From: Rhodobacter sp.
Lineage (GTDB): Bacteria; Pseudomonadota; Alphaproteobacteria; Rhodobacterales; Rhodobacteraceae
DNA length: 64,000 nucleotides
Direction: 5' to 3'
Assembly: GCA_020637595.1 (NCBI GenBank)
Contig: JACKKE010000002.1
Span: 186,001-250,000, forward strand
How positions within the stretch are numbered: the stretch's first letter is position 1; every line of letters begins with the position of its first letter. Made by a program: the position numbers and the translations under genes. This document shows positions 10,001 through 17,855 of this stretch, one piece after another. The notes beneath the pieces are model-generated. The model ran no database searches. It was not told the DNA's origin and worked only from the letters and a program-made list of their open reading frames with translations.

Positions 10001-10428
10001 TTGCCCAGCGACAACAGCCGCGACAGACGAGCATAGGCGGCCCGGTCGGTGGGCAGCGCCAGGAATTCGACCGGGGTGTCGGTCAACACCAGCCGCGTGC
10101 CGACGATCAGCCTCGGCAAACGCCCGGCCACCACCACGCCGGCCCCGCTGCGCGTCTGACGGCTGGAGGGGTCGTGCACCACCTGGCCGCGGATCGTCAC
10201 CGAGTCGCTCTCGGCCAACCCCCGCGCGATCTCGCGCAGCGCGACATGGGCGCGCACGACACCGGCCAGGGTGTTGCGGTCGGTGATGGCGATTGCCGCC
10301 ATGCCCAGCTCGGCCGCGCGCGCGACCAGCTCCTCGGGGTGCGAGGCCCCGGTCAGGAAGGTGAAGTTCGAAGTGACGTAAAGCTCGGCGTAACCGGCTT
10401 CGTCCTCGGCAGGCTCGGCGCTGGGCAT
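7057..10428 (-). CDS. dnaE2: Error-prone DNA polymerase III alpha subunit DnaE2
   Basis: A 1123-residue C-family DNA polymerase, the usual length of DnaE2/ImuC. It opens with a PHP domain (YAELYVTSNFTFLTGASHPEE, then AITDRNTLAGVVRAH) and continues with the polymerase core containing GRGSAANSVICYALGITDV and PDIDVDFEHERREEVIQHIY, the palm region with catalytic aspartates. A tandem HhH region and a C-terminal OB fold (LVITRQRPGTASGVIFITLEDE) complete the family layout. DnaE2 performs mutagenic translesion synthesis, normally with ImuA and ImuB; neither is encoded in this window. The ATG at 10428 is used. A near-consensus SOS box lies 51-65 bases upstream. The gene converges on the LCCL protein gene. 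Confidence 0.95.
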   Translation of the reverse strand: MPSAEPAEDEAGYAELYVTSNFTFLTGASHPEELVARAAELGMAAIAITDRNTLAGVVRAHVALREIARGLAESDSVTIRGQVVHDPSSRQTRSGAGVVVAGRLPRLIVGTRLVLTDTPVEFLALPTDRAAYARLSRLLSLGKRRAGKGECRLGLEDLRAWAQGMILLALPPDPLAGPAPEDTLRDLGQRFPGDVFLAAAPGYDGRDGPRLEQLAGIAQRTGLPMVATGNVLMHHGRRRRLADVLTCIREGLVIDTIGRHALANAERRLKSPADMARMFRDHPAALRRTLEIAARCTFSLDELSYEYPDEIRHGEPPQDRLERLAAEGLRRRFPQGVPADTLGKLEKELRIIGRLGFAAYFLTVNDIVTFARSRDILCQGRGSAANSVICYALGITDVAPETISMVFERFMSEARGEPPDIDVDFEHERREEVIQHIYDTYGRERAGLTATVIHFRSRAAVREVGKVMGLSDDLLAAIASGSWGWSSRPPSREALQELGLDPDDRRLAQTLQLIAEIIGFPRHLSQHVGGFVITRGRLDELCPIENAAMEDRTVIEWDKDDIDALGILKVDVLALGMLTCIRKAFDLMERHEGVRPTLASIPQGDKPTYDMLCAADAIGVFQVESRAQMNFLPRMKPREFYDLVIEVAIVRPGPIQGGMVQPYVKRRQGLEAVNYPSAALKEVLGKTLGVPLFQEQAMQIAIVAAGFSAEEADRLRRSLASFRRMGTIGTFRDRFVEGMLANGYAPDFAARCFSQIEGFADYGFPESHAAAFAMLAYVSAFLKCHHPAAFACALLNSQPMGFYAPAQIVRDLREHGHEVRPVSVNHSDWDNTLEKRADGTLALRLGFRQVKGLREEDAQWIVAARGNGYPDVDSLWRRAGVPPAGLERLAEADAFAGMRIARRNALWAVRAIRAPRPLPLFGAEGEGIVEPTPALPAMTLGEQVIDDYLALRLSLRAHPMEILRPYLPGLTAHSALSAAPLRVSVCGLVITRQRPGTASGVIFITLEDETGVCNVIVWPKVYEAFRRIVIGGRLLRVTGRLQRAEGVIHLIAETVEDLSPALGLLGDLGTEAIDPTEGRGDETRRPVTLRELPGKHPLRARTMQGRRHPRDQAKILFPSRDFH

Positions 10429-10478
10429 GATCGGGGTCCGCGATTCCCCGCAGATGTATCATGGCAAGGCGGCGATGA

Positions 10479-10493
10479 AAACGAAACGGGAAC
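10479..10493 (-). promoter_or_regulatory. Candidate LexA (SOS) box of dnaE2
   Basis: Read on the minus strand the site is GTTC-N7-GTTT; the alphaproteobacterial LexA consensus is GTTC-N7-GTTC, so it differs by one base. It lies 51 to 65 bases upstream of the dnaE2 start, a fitting place for repression of a damage-inducible gene. The match is short enough to arise by chance; context raises the likelihood. Confidence 0.5.
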
Positions 10494-10516
10494 ATATGGG
10501 CGTGCGTTGAGCCGGG

Positions 10517-10551
10517 CGGCGCTCGGGGGGCATCGAGCCCCCCGAGCGCCG
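10517..10551 (-). terminator. 15-bp perfect GC-rich hairpin between amidase gene and dnaE2
   Basis: Arms 10517-10531 and 10537-10551 pair perfectly over 15 bp with a 5-base loop. The hairpin lies downstream of the amidase stop (10756) on the minus strand and upstream of the dnaE2 promoter region. There is no T tract, so it may slow or end transcription from the amidase gene, or simply be a palindromic repeat. Confidence 0.4.
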
Positions 10552-10577
10552 GCGGGGCCTTCGGCAACCCGCAAGGT

Positions 10578-10600
10578 GCGTATTTGGAGCAAGATGAAAG
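10578..10600 (+). repeat. Dispersed intergenic repeat, short copy (copy A1)
   Basis: Only the core of the element is present: GCGTATTTGGAGCAAGATGA followed by AAG. It faces copy A2 (10618-10682) in inverted orientation, and the two cores could pair across a 20-odd-base loop. The rest of the 10429-10755 gap holds the dnaE2 promoter region, a 15-bp hairpin and copy A2; no gene is seen in it. Confidence 0.75.
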
Positions 10601-10617
10601 ACAAGAGCGCGCGCTCG

Positions 10618-10682
10618 CCCCTTCATCTTGCCATCAATACGCTGGGGTGAATTGGCGCAGCCAGAGGGGGCAAAAGCCCCCT
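10618..10682 (-). repeat. Dispersed intergenic repeat with hairpin (copy A2)
   Basis: Read on the minus strand this is the full element: an AGGGGGC-TTTT-GCCCCCT hairpin (10665-10682), a spacer TCTGGCTGCGCCAATTCACC, and a core ending AAGATGAAG. It is nearly identical to copy C at 18860-18928, including the CTGCGCCAATTCACCCC spacer. Confidence 0.8.
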
Positions 10683-10755
10683 GCGCCGCGTCAGCGGCGC
10701 CGGATCGCCCGAGGGTCGGGCGCCGGAGGCGTCCTGGCCGAGGGCGAAATCCCCC

Positions 10756-12090
10756 TCAGTCGTTCAGCGCCGCCTCGGCTGCAGCGCCCAGCCGCAGCAA
10801 GCGGGCTTCGGCGTTGGGTGGGGTCATCAGCATCAGCCCGGTCATCGGTTCGCCCGTCGGCAGGGTCAGGGCGCTCAGCCCCATCAGGTTGCCGATCCGC
10901 GTGTTGCGCAGGGTCTTCAGGTTGATCGCGGCGAAATAGTCATGGTCGGCCAGCAGCGCGTCGATCCGGGGCGGCAGGCAGGGAGAGGTCGGGATCAGCA
11001 CCGCGTCATAGCCGGCGGTTGTCTGGGCGTAGATCGCGCGCAGGGTCTCCAGCCGGCGCCAGGCGGCGACGTAATCGGCGGCCTTGTGCACGTTGCCGGC
11101 GCGGAAGCGGGCGCGGACCGGGGCGAAGACCACATCCGGGTTGGCCTCGATCGCGGGGCCCCAGGTGGCGTAGGTTTCGGCGGTGAAGAGGATCCCGGCG
11201 AGGTCCATCGCCTCGGCCACGGCCGGGATCTGCGCGCGGTCGATCCGTGCGCCGGCCTTGGCCAGGGCCGCCAGTGCGTGGTCAAACCCGCGCGCGGGGG
11301 CGTCTTCGAGGTCGTCGAGGGCGGTGGTTTCCAGGACCAGCAGCCGGGTGCCGGTCAGGGTTGCGCCTTTCAGGTCCGGGGCGGGCGTCCCGTCGAGCAG
11401 GGCAAAGCTCAGCGCCGCGTCCTCGACCGTGCGGGCCAGGGGGCCGATGGTGTCGAATTTCGCGGCCAGCGGCACGACGCCGGTCAGCGGGATGCGGCCG
11501 GCGGTGGTTTTCAGCCCGACGAGATCGTTCCAGACCGAGGGGATGCGCACCGATCCGCCGGTGTCCGAGCCGATGCCGATCGGCGCGAGCCCCCAGGCGA
11601 CCGAGGTGGCCGCCCCCGAGGACGAGCCACCCGCAACGCGATCGGGGTCGTGGATGCAGGGCGGCGTTGCGGTGACAGGGTTCAGCCCCAGCCCGGAAAA
11701 CGCGAGTTCGGTCATGTGCGTCTTGCCCAGGGGCGGCATCCCGGCCAGCGTCAGCCGGTCGACGACCAGCGCGTCGCGCTCGGGCACGCGGCCTTTGAGC
11801 AGGGCGCTGCCGGCCTCGGTCGCCACGCCGGCGGTGTCGAAGAGATCTTTCCACGACACCGGCACTCCGTCGAGCAGCCCGCGCCTGAGCCCCAGTTTCG
11901 CCCGTCCGCGGGCCGCTGCCGCTGCATCGAGCGCCGGCTGGCGCATGGTGCGGGCATAGATCCGGTCGCGGTGGGGGTGGGTTTCGATCGCGTCGAGAAA
12001 GCACTCGGCCAGTTCCACCGGGCAGATTTCGCCCCGGTTGATGCCGCGGCCCAGATCCGCCGCGCTCATGCTGCGCCAAAGCTCGCTCAT
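10756..12090 (-). CDS. Amidase (amidase-signature family)
   Basis: A 444-residue amidase-signature enzyme. The Ser-cisSer-Lys triad is visible: Lys in VPVSWKDLFDTAG, and the glycine/serine-rich signature DRVAGGSSSGAATSVAWGLA followed by GSDTGGSVRIPSVWNDLVGL, which holds the nucleophilic and cis-serines. These enzymes hydrolyse carboxamides; relatives include GatA, but no gatB or gatC is adjacent and the C-terminus (LPTGEPMTGLMLM) looks like a free-standing amidase. The frame is open to 12174, but the ATG at 12090 (MSELWRSM) has an AGGAGG site and matches the family start. It is divergent from the hydroxylase gene at 12173. Substrate unknown. Confidence 0.9.
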   Translation of the reverse strand: MSELWRSMSAADLGRGINRGEICPVELAECFLDAIETHPHRDRIYARTMRQPALDAAAAARGRAKLGLRRGLLDGVPVSWKDLFDTAGVATEAGSALLKGRVPERDALVVDRLTLAGMPPLGKTHMTELAFSGLGLNPVTATPPCIHDPDRVAGGSSSGAATSVAWGLAPIGIGSDTGGSVRIPSVWNDLVGLKTTAGRIPLTGVVPLAAKFDTIGPLARTVEDAALSFALLDGTPAPDLKGATLTGTRLLVLETTALDDLEDAPARGFDHALAALAKAGARIDRAQIPAVAEAMDLAGILFTAETYATWGPAIEANPDVVFAPVRARFRAGNVHKAADYVAAWRRLETLRAIYAQTTAGYDAVLIPTSPCLPPRIDALLADHDYFAAINLKTLRNTRIGNLMGLSALTLPTGEPMTGLMLMTPPNAEARLLRLGAAAEAALND

Positions 12091-12172
12091 CGCGGTCCTC
12101 CTGCTGGTTTTGTCACAGGCTAGCGCGCGCCCGCGGCATGGACAATCCCGCCCGCAGGCGTAGTGTGGCGCC

Positions 12173-13399
12173 ATGACGAATGATGCCGATATCCTGATCG
12201 TGGGCGGCGGGCTGAATGGCCCGGCGTTGGCCTTGGCCTTGGCGCAGGGTGGGTTGCGCGTGGCGGTGATCGACGCGCGTCCGGCGGTGCAGCGGGCCGA
12301 GGAGGCCTTTGACGGGCGCGCCTATGCGCTGGCGCTGGCCTCGGTGCGGGTGTTGCAGGCGCTGGGCGTCTGGGCGGGGTTGCGCGACAAGGCGCAACCG
12401 ATCCTGGGGATCAAGGCCAGCCAGGGCCACGCGGGGCAGGGGGCCTCGCCGCTGTTTCTGGGGTTTGATGCCGCCGAGATCGAGGAAGGCGCGATGGGTC
12501 AGATGCTGGAGGACCGGCATCTGTATGCGGCCTTTCTGGCGGCGATGCAGGCCGAGCCGGGCATCACCCTGCATTCGGGCGAGAGCGTGGTCGATCAGGC
12601 GGTGGATGCGGCCGGGGTCACGGTGACACTGGCCTCGGGTTCCAGCCTGCGCGGGCGGGTGCTGGTGGGTTGCGACGGGCGCGATTCGGCGGTGGCGCAG
12701 CGGGCCGGGATCAAGCGGTGGGGGCATGATTACGGCCAGACCGCGCTGGTCTGCGCGATCCGCCATGAAAAGCCGCATAACGGCATCGCGCATCAATTCT
12801 TCATGCCGCCCGGGCCCTTGGCGATCCTGCCCTTGCCGGGCAACCGCAGTTCCATCGTCTGGAGCGAGCGCCGGGCGACTGCCGAGGCGATCCAGGCGCT
12901 GGATGACGAAGGCTATCTGGAGGTCTTGCGCCCGCGGTTCGGCCGTTTCCTGGGCGAGATCGCGCTGGAGGGGCGGCGGTTTGCCTATCCCTTGCGGCTG
13001 ACGGTGGCCGAGCGGTTTGTCGATGCGCGGCTGGCGCTGGTGGGTGATGCGGCGCATGGCGTGCACCCGATCGCGGGTCAGGGGCTGAACTTGGGGATTC
13101 GCGACGTCGCGGCGCTGGCCGAGGTGCTGATCGAGGCGCAACGGCGCGGCGAGGATATCGCGGCGCCCGATGTGCTGGCGCGGTATCAGGACTGGCGGCG
13201 GTTCGACACGACGCGGATGGCGCTGGGGATGGATGCGGTGAACACGCTGTTCTCCAATGGCAACCCCGTGCTGGAAGCGGTGCGCGGGCTGGGGCTGGGG
13301 GCGGTGAACGCGCTGCCCGGGCTGCGGCGGTTTTTCATTCGCGAGGCGGCGGGGCTGAATGCGGCCGAGCCGCGGCTGATGCAGGGCGAGGCGATCTGA
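12173..13399 (+). CDS. UbiH/UbiF/Coq6-family FAD-dependent hydroxylase
   Basis: A 408-residue class A flavoprotein monooxygenase. The N-terminus has the Rossmann dinucleotide motif GGGLNGPALALALAQGG, the middle has the second FAD motif VGCDGRDSAVAQRAGI, and the third is VGDAAHGVHPIAGQGLNLGI, the diagnostic signature of the ubiquinone hydroxylase group. Members hydroxylate the ring of ubiquinone precursors at the membrane. Which ring position this one modifies is not decidable from sequence; alphaproteobacterial members (UbiL, UbiM) differ from E. coli UbiH, so no symbol is given. It starts at the ATG at 12173 and converges with hrpB, with one hairpin repeat between them. Confidence 0.88.
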   Translation: MTNDADILIVGGGLNGPALALALAQGGLRVAVIDARPAVQRAEEAFDGRAYALALASVRVLQALGVWAGLRDKAQPILGIKASQGHAGQGASPLFLGFDAAEIEEGAMGQMLEDRHLYAAFLAAMQAEPGITLHSGESVVDQAVDAAGVTVTLASGSSLRGRVLVGCDGRDSAVAQRAGIKRWGHDYGQTALVCAIRHEKPHNGIAHQFFMPPGPLAILPLPGNRSSIVWSERRATAEAIQALDDEGYLEVLRPRFGRFLGEIALEGRRFAYPLRLTVAERFVDARLALVGDAAHGVHPIAGQGLNLGIRDVAALAEVLIEAQRRGEDIAAPDVLARYQDWRRFDTTRMALGMDAVNTLFSNGNPVLEAVRGLGLGAVNALPGLRRFFIREAAGLNAAEPRLMQGEAI

Positions 13400-13430
13400 G
13401 GGAGGTATGGCGGCGCCTGCTGTGCAGGGC

Positions 13431-13495
13431 AGGGGGCGCTGCCCCCTCTGGCCTGCGGCCATTCACCCCCGGCGTATTTCCGGCAAGATGAAAGG
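13431..13495 (+). repeat. Dispersed intergenic repeat with hairpin (copy B)
   Basis: Hairpin arms 13431-13437 and 13441-13447 (AGGGGGC / GCCCCCT), spacer CTGGCCTGCGGCCATTCACC, then core GGCGTATTTCCGGCAAGATG ending in AAAG three bases before the hrpB stop codon. It occupies the whole gap between two convergent genes, so it could serve as a shared transcription terminator. Confidence 0.8.
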
Positions 13496-13497
13496 GC

Positions 13498-15924
13498 TCA
13501 GGTGCCGCGCGGTTTGGCGCGCAGCGTCGGGTCGGCCTCGCGCGGGTTTTCCGGCCAGGGGTGGCGCGGGTATTGGCCGCGCATGTCCTTGCGCACGTCC
13601 GCATAGGAGGTGTCCCAAAAGCGCGGCAGGTCGGTCGTCACCTGCACCGGGCGCTGGGCGGGGCTGAGGAGCGTGACCTTCAGCGGCAGGCGTTTGGGGC
13701 CCACGGTGGGGTGGGTGGTGACGCCGAACATTTCCTGCAGGCGGACGGCGATTTCGGGCTGGCCAGTGGCGTAGTCGATCGGCACGCGCCGGTCGAGGGG
13801 CGTGGTGAAATGGCTGGGGGCGAGGCGGTCGAGGGTTTGCTGCTGCTCCCAGGTCAGCGCCTGTTTCAGGGCCTCGGTCAGGTCGAGGGATTTCAGGTCA
13901 TCGGCGCTGCGGATTCGGGTGAGGTGGGGCAGCAGCCAGTCCTCGGCCCGGGCCAGCAGCGCCTCGTCGGTGAAATCGGGCAGGTCGGCCCCTTGTCCGC
14001 GCAGGAGTTCCACCCGCGCCAGCAGCCGCCGCGCCGCGGGGGTCATGCCGCATTGCGCGAGGCCCAGCGCGCGCAGCCCGTCGAGGGCGGCGCGGGCGCG
14101 CGCTTCCGGTGGCGCGTCCCAGGGGCGTTCGGCCAGGGTCAGCGCGCCCAGCATCTCGCGGCTGCGGGCGGTGATGCGGCCCTCGCGCGGGGACCAGTCG
14201 CAGACGTTCTGCCAGGTGATCAGGTCGGGGAAGAGGGCGCGCAGGGCGGATTCAGCGACCGGCAGGGCCTGGCGGATGCGGGCCTCGCGCGGGTCGCCGT
14301 CGAGGTCGGTGGCGACGATCAGCCGTTGCTGGGCCAACGGGTCGGCGGCGTCGAAGACCGCGCCCTTGCCGCCCGAGAGGAGATAGCGCGGCGCGTCGCC
14401 TTTGCGCCGCAGGCCGATGCGGTCGGGATAGGCCAGCGCGGCCATTTCCGCGGGGTCGAGGCCACGGTCGGGCGGGGCCAGCCGGGCGAGGCGTCTGGCC
14501 TCGGTGCGGATCCTGTCCAGGGCTTCGCGTTTGACGGGATGGGCGGGGCGCTCGCCCGCCAGCGCCCTGAGCCTGAGCGTCAGGTCGGCGGGGGCACCGG
14601 TCAGCGGATCGCGGTCGGCAATCAGCGCGGCCAGCGGCGCGGCGCCGGCCCCGGCGCGGATCAGCATATGCGCAAGGCGGGGGTGCAGGGGCAGGGCGGC
14701 CATCGCCTTGCCGTGGTCGGTGATGCGGCCGGCGCTGTCGAGCGCGCCCAGCTCGTGCAGGAGCGTGCGGGCCTCGGCCAGGGGGCCGGGGGGCGGGGGC
14801 GTGAGGAAGGCCAGATCCGCCGTGCCCCAGAGCGCGAGTTCCAGCGCCAGCCCGGTCAGGTCGGCGGTCTCGATCTCGGGTGGGGCGAAGGCGGGCAGCG
14901 CGCCTTCCTGCCCGCGCGTCCAGAGGCGAAAGCAGGTGCCCGGCGCGACCCGCCCGCCACGGCCACGGCGCTGCTCGGCCTCGGCCAGGCTGGCGCGTTC
15001 GGTGACCAGCCGCGCCATGCCGGAATTGGGGTCAAACCGCGCGCGCCGTGCCAGCCCTGCGTCGACCACCACGCGGATATCGGGGATGGTCAGCGAGGTT
15101 TCGGCAATCGCCGTCGCCAGCACCAGCTTGCGGCCCTGTTTCGCGGGCGTCAGGGCGGCGCGCTGGGCGGCGAAATCCATCGCGCCAAAGAGCGGCTGCA
15201 GCAGCACGCCCGGGGGCAGGCGGGGCTCCAGCGCGGCGGCGGTGCGGCGGATCTCGCCCTCGCCGGGCAGGAAGACCAGCACGCCGCCCTCTGTCTCGTC
15301 CAGCGCCTCCAGCACGCGGTCGGCAACGGCGCGCTCCAGCCGGGCCTCGCGCGGCAGGGGGGCGTCCAGCCAACGGGTTTCGACGGGAAAGGCGCGGCCT
15401 TCGGCGGTGAGCAGGGGCGCACCACCCATCAGCGCCGCCACCGGCGCGGCATCGAGCGTCGCGGACATCACGATCAGCACCAGATCCTCGCGCAGGGCGG
15501 CGCGCGATTCCAGCACCAGCGCCAGGCCCAGGTCAGCATTCAGGCTGCGTTCGTGGAATTCGTCGAAGATCACCGCGCCGACGCCCTCCAGCGCGGGGTC
15601 GGATTGCAGCATCCGGGTCAGGATGCCCTCGGTCACCACCTCGATGCGGGTGGCCTTGCCGGTCTTCGATTCGCCCCGGATGCGATAGCCGACCGTGGCG
15701 CCAACCGATTCGCCCAGGGTTTCCGCCATGCGCTCGGCGGCGGCGCGGGCGGCCAGACGGCGCGGTTCCAGCATGACGATCCGGCCCGGCACCGTATCGA
15801 GCAGCGCCAGCGGCACGCGCGTCGTCTTGCCGGCGCCGGGCGGGGCCTGCAGCACGGCCTGGCCGTGGTCGCGCACCGCGGCGACCAGCGCGGGCAGAAG
15901 GGGGTCGATGGGCAGGGCCGTCAC
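13498..15924 (-). CDS. hrpB: ATP-dependent helicase HrpB
   Basis: An 808-residue DExH-box helicase. Visible motifs are Walker A (QAPPGAGKTTRVPLALLD), the rare motif II DEFHERSLNADLGLALVLES, SATLDAAPVA, and the late QRRGRGGRVAPGTCFRLW motif VI. The C-terminal HrpB-specific region completes a family-typical length. HrpB is widespread in Gram-negatives; its substrate is not settled, with RNA processing suggested for relatives. The start codon is GTG at 15924, only 3 bases after the stop of the DUF3108 gene, so the two genes form a coupled pair. The gene converges with the hydroxylase gene on its left. Confidence 0.94.
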   Translation of the reverse strand: MTALPIDPLLPALVAAVRDHGQAVLQAPPGAGKTTRVPLALLDTVPGRIVMLEPRRLAARAAAERMAETLGESVGATVGYRIRGESKTGKATRIEVVTEGILTRMLQSDPALEGVGAVIFDEFHERSLNADLGLALVLESRAALREDLVLIVMSATLDAAPVAALMGGAPLLTAEGRAFPVETRWLDAPLPREARLERAVADRVLEALDETEGGVLVFLPGEGEIRRTAAALEPRLPPGVLLQPLFGAMDFAAQRAALTPAKQGRKLVLATAIAETSLTIPDIRVVVDAGLARRARFDPNSGMARLVTERASLAEAEQRRGRGGRVAPGTCFRLWTRGQEGALPAFAPPEIETADLTGLALELALWGTADLAFLTPPPPGPLAEARTLLHELGALDSAGRITDHGKAMAALPLHPRLAHMLIRAGAGAAPLAALIADRDPLTGAPADLTLRLRALAGERPAHPVKREALDRIRTEARRLARLAPPDRGLDPAEMAALAYPDRIGLRRKGDAPRYLLSGGKGAVFDAADPLAQQRLIVATDLDGDPREARIRQALPVAESALRALFPDLITWQNVCDWSPREGRITARSREMLGALTLAERPWDAPPEARARAALDGLRALGLAQCGMTPAARRLLARVELLRGQGADLPDFTDEALLARAEDWLLPHLTRIRSADDLKSLDLTEALKQALTWEQQQTLDRLAPSHFTTPLDRRVPIDYATGQPEIAVRLQEMFGVTTHPTVGPKRLPLKVTLLSPAQRPVQVTTDLPRFWDTSYADVRKDMRGQYPRHPWPENPREADPTLRAKPRGT

Positions 15925-15927
15925 AGA

Positions 15928-16635
15928 TTATTCCCGGTTGATCCGCATCCGGCCATAAGGAGTCTGTGTGACGACCCGCGTCAACTGCCAGAGGCCATCG
16001 CCGTCGCGTCGATAGGTCAGGGTGAAGGGCAGCGCGTGGTAGTCCTGCAGCTCTTCCGGCGCATAGCCGGCGACGCGCTCATAGGCGCCGTCGCATTGCG
16101 CGGCGCGGGAGTTGATGCGCGGAACTTCCAGCCGCAGCCGTGACCGACGGCGGCCGTCGAAGAGGTCGATCACCCGGTTGCAGGGGGCGCCCTGCTGCGG
16201 GCGCGCCAGCCGGTAAAGCGCGCTGAGCGGGTCCAGCGTGCCGCCCTGCGTGGCGGGGTCCAGCGTCCAGTCGGTTGGCGCTTCCTCGGGGGCGATGGCC
16301 TCGATGCGCGGCACGCCGGCGTCATAGGTCATCGTGACCCGGTGCTGTCGCCGCCCGGTGTCCAGATCGCCGACAAAGCGCCCAGGCCGCAGCGAATCGC
16401 CCTCGCGCGTGCCCTCGGCTTGCAGGTCGAAATGGAAGGGGCGCAGCAGGCCGACGACACCGGAACTGGCGACATGCCCCTCGGCGGTATAGCCCTGCGC
16501 GGTCTCGGTGGCGCTCAGCGTGACCTCGGCAGGGCGCAACGGGCCATAGCGGACCTCGAACCGCGCCTCAAAGGCCTGTGCCGGGGCGGTGCAGGCGATC
16601 AACGCCAGGGACAGAGGAATGCAGGGCCTGAACAC
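15928..16635 (-). CDS. DUF3108 family periplasmic protein
   Basis: A 235-residue exported protein of the DUF3108 family, common in Rhodobacteraceae. I choose the GTG at 16635, which starts a compact signal peptide (hydrophobic PLSLALIACTAPAQA, cut before FEARF) and has GGAGAA upstream; the open frame reaches further to 16806 but that part has no export signal. The mature protein has the family pattern FEVRYGPLRPAEVTL near its start and TYRRDGDGLWQLTRV near its end. The function of the family is unknown. It is co-oriented with hrpB and separated from it by 3 bases; meaB is divergent on the other side. Confidence 0.82.
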   Translation of the reverse strand: MFRPCIPLSLALIACTAPAQAFEARFEVRYGPLRPAEVTLSATETAQGYTAEGHVASSGVVGLLRPFHFDLQAEGTREGDSLRPGRFVGDLDTGRRQHRVTMTYDAGVPRIEAIAPEEAPTDWTLDPATQGGTLDPLSALYRLARPQQGAPCNRVIDLFDGRRRSRLRLEVPRINSRAAQCDGAYERVAGYAPEELQDYHALPFTLTYRRDGDGLWQLTRVVTQTPYGRMRINRE

Positions 16636-16726
16636 CGGGTTCTCCAGTTCTGCACCCCGCCGGGCTGGACAAGCGCACCCGCGGCAAGGCAATACCCGGG
16701 CATCATAGCGAAAAGGCTTGGGCTTG

Positions 16727-17749
16727 ATGACCGTGCACACCTCCCAAAGCGATCTCGCCGCGCGGATTCTCGCCGGTGACCGCCGGGCGCTGGCCCGCGC
16801 GATCACGCTGGTCGAATCGACGCGCGCCGATCACCGTGCGCAGGCGATGGCGCTGCTGGACGAGTTGGCAGGCCACGGCCGGCAGGCGCTGCGCATCGGG
16901 CTGTCGGGCACGCCGGGAGTCGGCAAATCGACCTTTATCGAGAGCTTTGGCACGATGCTGGTCGGGCACGGAATGAAGGTGGCGGTGCTGGCGGTCGATC
17001 CCTCGTCGGCGCGCACCGGTGGTTCGATCCTGGGTGACAAGACCCGGATGGAGCGCCTCTCGCGTCTGCCCGGGGCCTTTATCCGCCCGTCGCCGTCGCA
17101 ATCGCATCTGGGCGGCGTCGCCCGGCGCACCCGCGAGGCCGTGGCGCTGTGCGAGGCCGCGGGATTTGACGTGGTGCTGATCGAGACGGTGGGCGTCGGC
17201 CAGTCGGAAACCGTGGTTGCGGAACTGAGCGATGTCTTCGTGCTGCTGCTGGCCCCCGCCGGCGGCGACGAATTGCAGGGCGTCAAGCGCGGCATCATGG
17301 AGGCCGCCGACCTGATCGTCGTCAACAAGGCCGATGGCGACCTGAAGGCCACCGCCACCCGCACCTGCGCCGATTACGCGGGCGCGCTGCATCTGCTGCG
17401 CCCGCGTCCGCAGGATGCGCCGGGCTTTCCAAAGGCGATGACCGTCTCGGCGCTGGAGGAAAACGGCCTCGACGCCGTCTGGGAGCAGATCACCACCCTG
17501 ACCGACTGGCGCCGTGCCCAGGGCCACTGGGACGCGCGCCGTGCGGCGCAGGCCCGCCACTGGTTCGGCGAAGAGGTCCGTCAGGCACTGCTGGCCCGGC
17601 TGGAAACGCCGCAGGCGCGGGAACGGATGGCCGAGCTGGCGCGCACCGTCGCGCAGGGCGAGGTTTCGGCCGGGGCGGCGGCGCGGGTGATGCTGGAGTC
17701 ATTGCAAGAACGCGGCGACTCCCTTGACGGGGGTGCCGATTCCGCCTAA
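16727..17749 (+). CDS. meaB: MeaB/ArgK-type GTPase, methylmalonyl-CoA mutase chaperone
   Basis: A 340-residue G3E-family GTPase that protects and reactivates the B12-dependent methylmalonyl-CoA mutase. The P loop GTPGVGKSTF, the switch region VDPSSARTGGSILGDKTRM, the Walker B/switch II ETVGVGQSE and the base-recognition NKAD are all present, with the C-terminal dimerisation helices. I take ATG 16727; an in-frame TTG lies 9 bases earlier at 16718. The gene is alone on its strand, divergent from the DUF3108 gene. The partial carboxyltransferase at the left edge could belong to the same propionate route, but it is 15 kb away and no mutase gene is in the window. Confidence 0.92.
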   Translation: MTVHTSQSDLAARILAGDRRALARAITLVESTRADHRAQAMALLDELAGHGRQALRIGLSGTPGVGKSTFIESFGTMLVGHGMKVAVLAVDPSSARTGGSILGDKTRMERLSRLPGAFIRPSPSQSHLGGVARRTREAVALCEAAGFDVVLIETVGVGQSETVVAELSDVFVLLLAPAGGDELQGVKRGIMEAADLIVVNKADGDLKATATRTCADYAGALHLLRPRPQDAPGFPKAMTVSALEENGLDAVWEQITTLTDWRRAQGHWDARRAAQARHWFGEEVRQALLARLETPQARERMAELARTVAQGEVSAGAAARVMLESLQERGDSLDGGADSA

Positions 17750-17855
17750 GAGGCCCATCGAGATTCCGGGCGCTGCCGCGGCTGCGCCCTTTGTTGTTGA
17801 CGGCGTCCCCCCGATTCGGGACCGGCGCCCGCCTGATAAAGACGAGGATGAAGCC

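Noticed and set aside
7282..10650. Open frame of 1122 residues on the plus strand, opposite dnaE2
   Set aside because: It is the reverse reading of dnaE2 in a GC-rich genome; composition (His, Arg, Gln, Gly rich), no family motif and no ribosome-binding site.
13561..16143. Open frame of 860 residues on the plus strand, opposite hrpB
   Set aside because: Antisense shadow; hrpB has all helicase motifs on the other strand.
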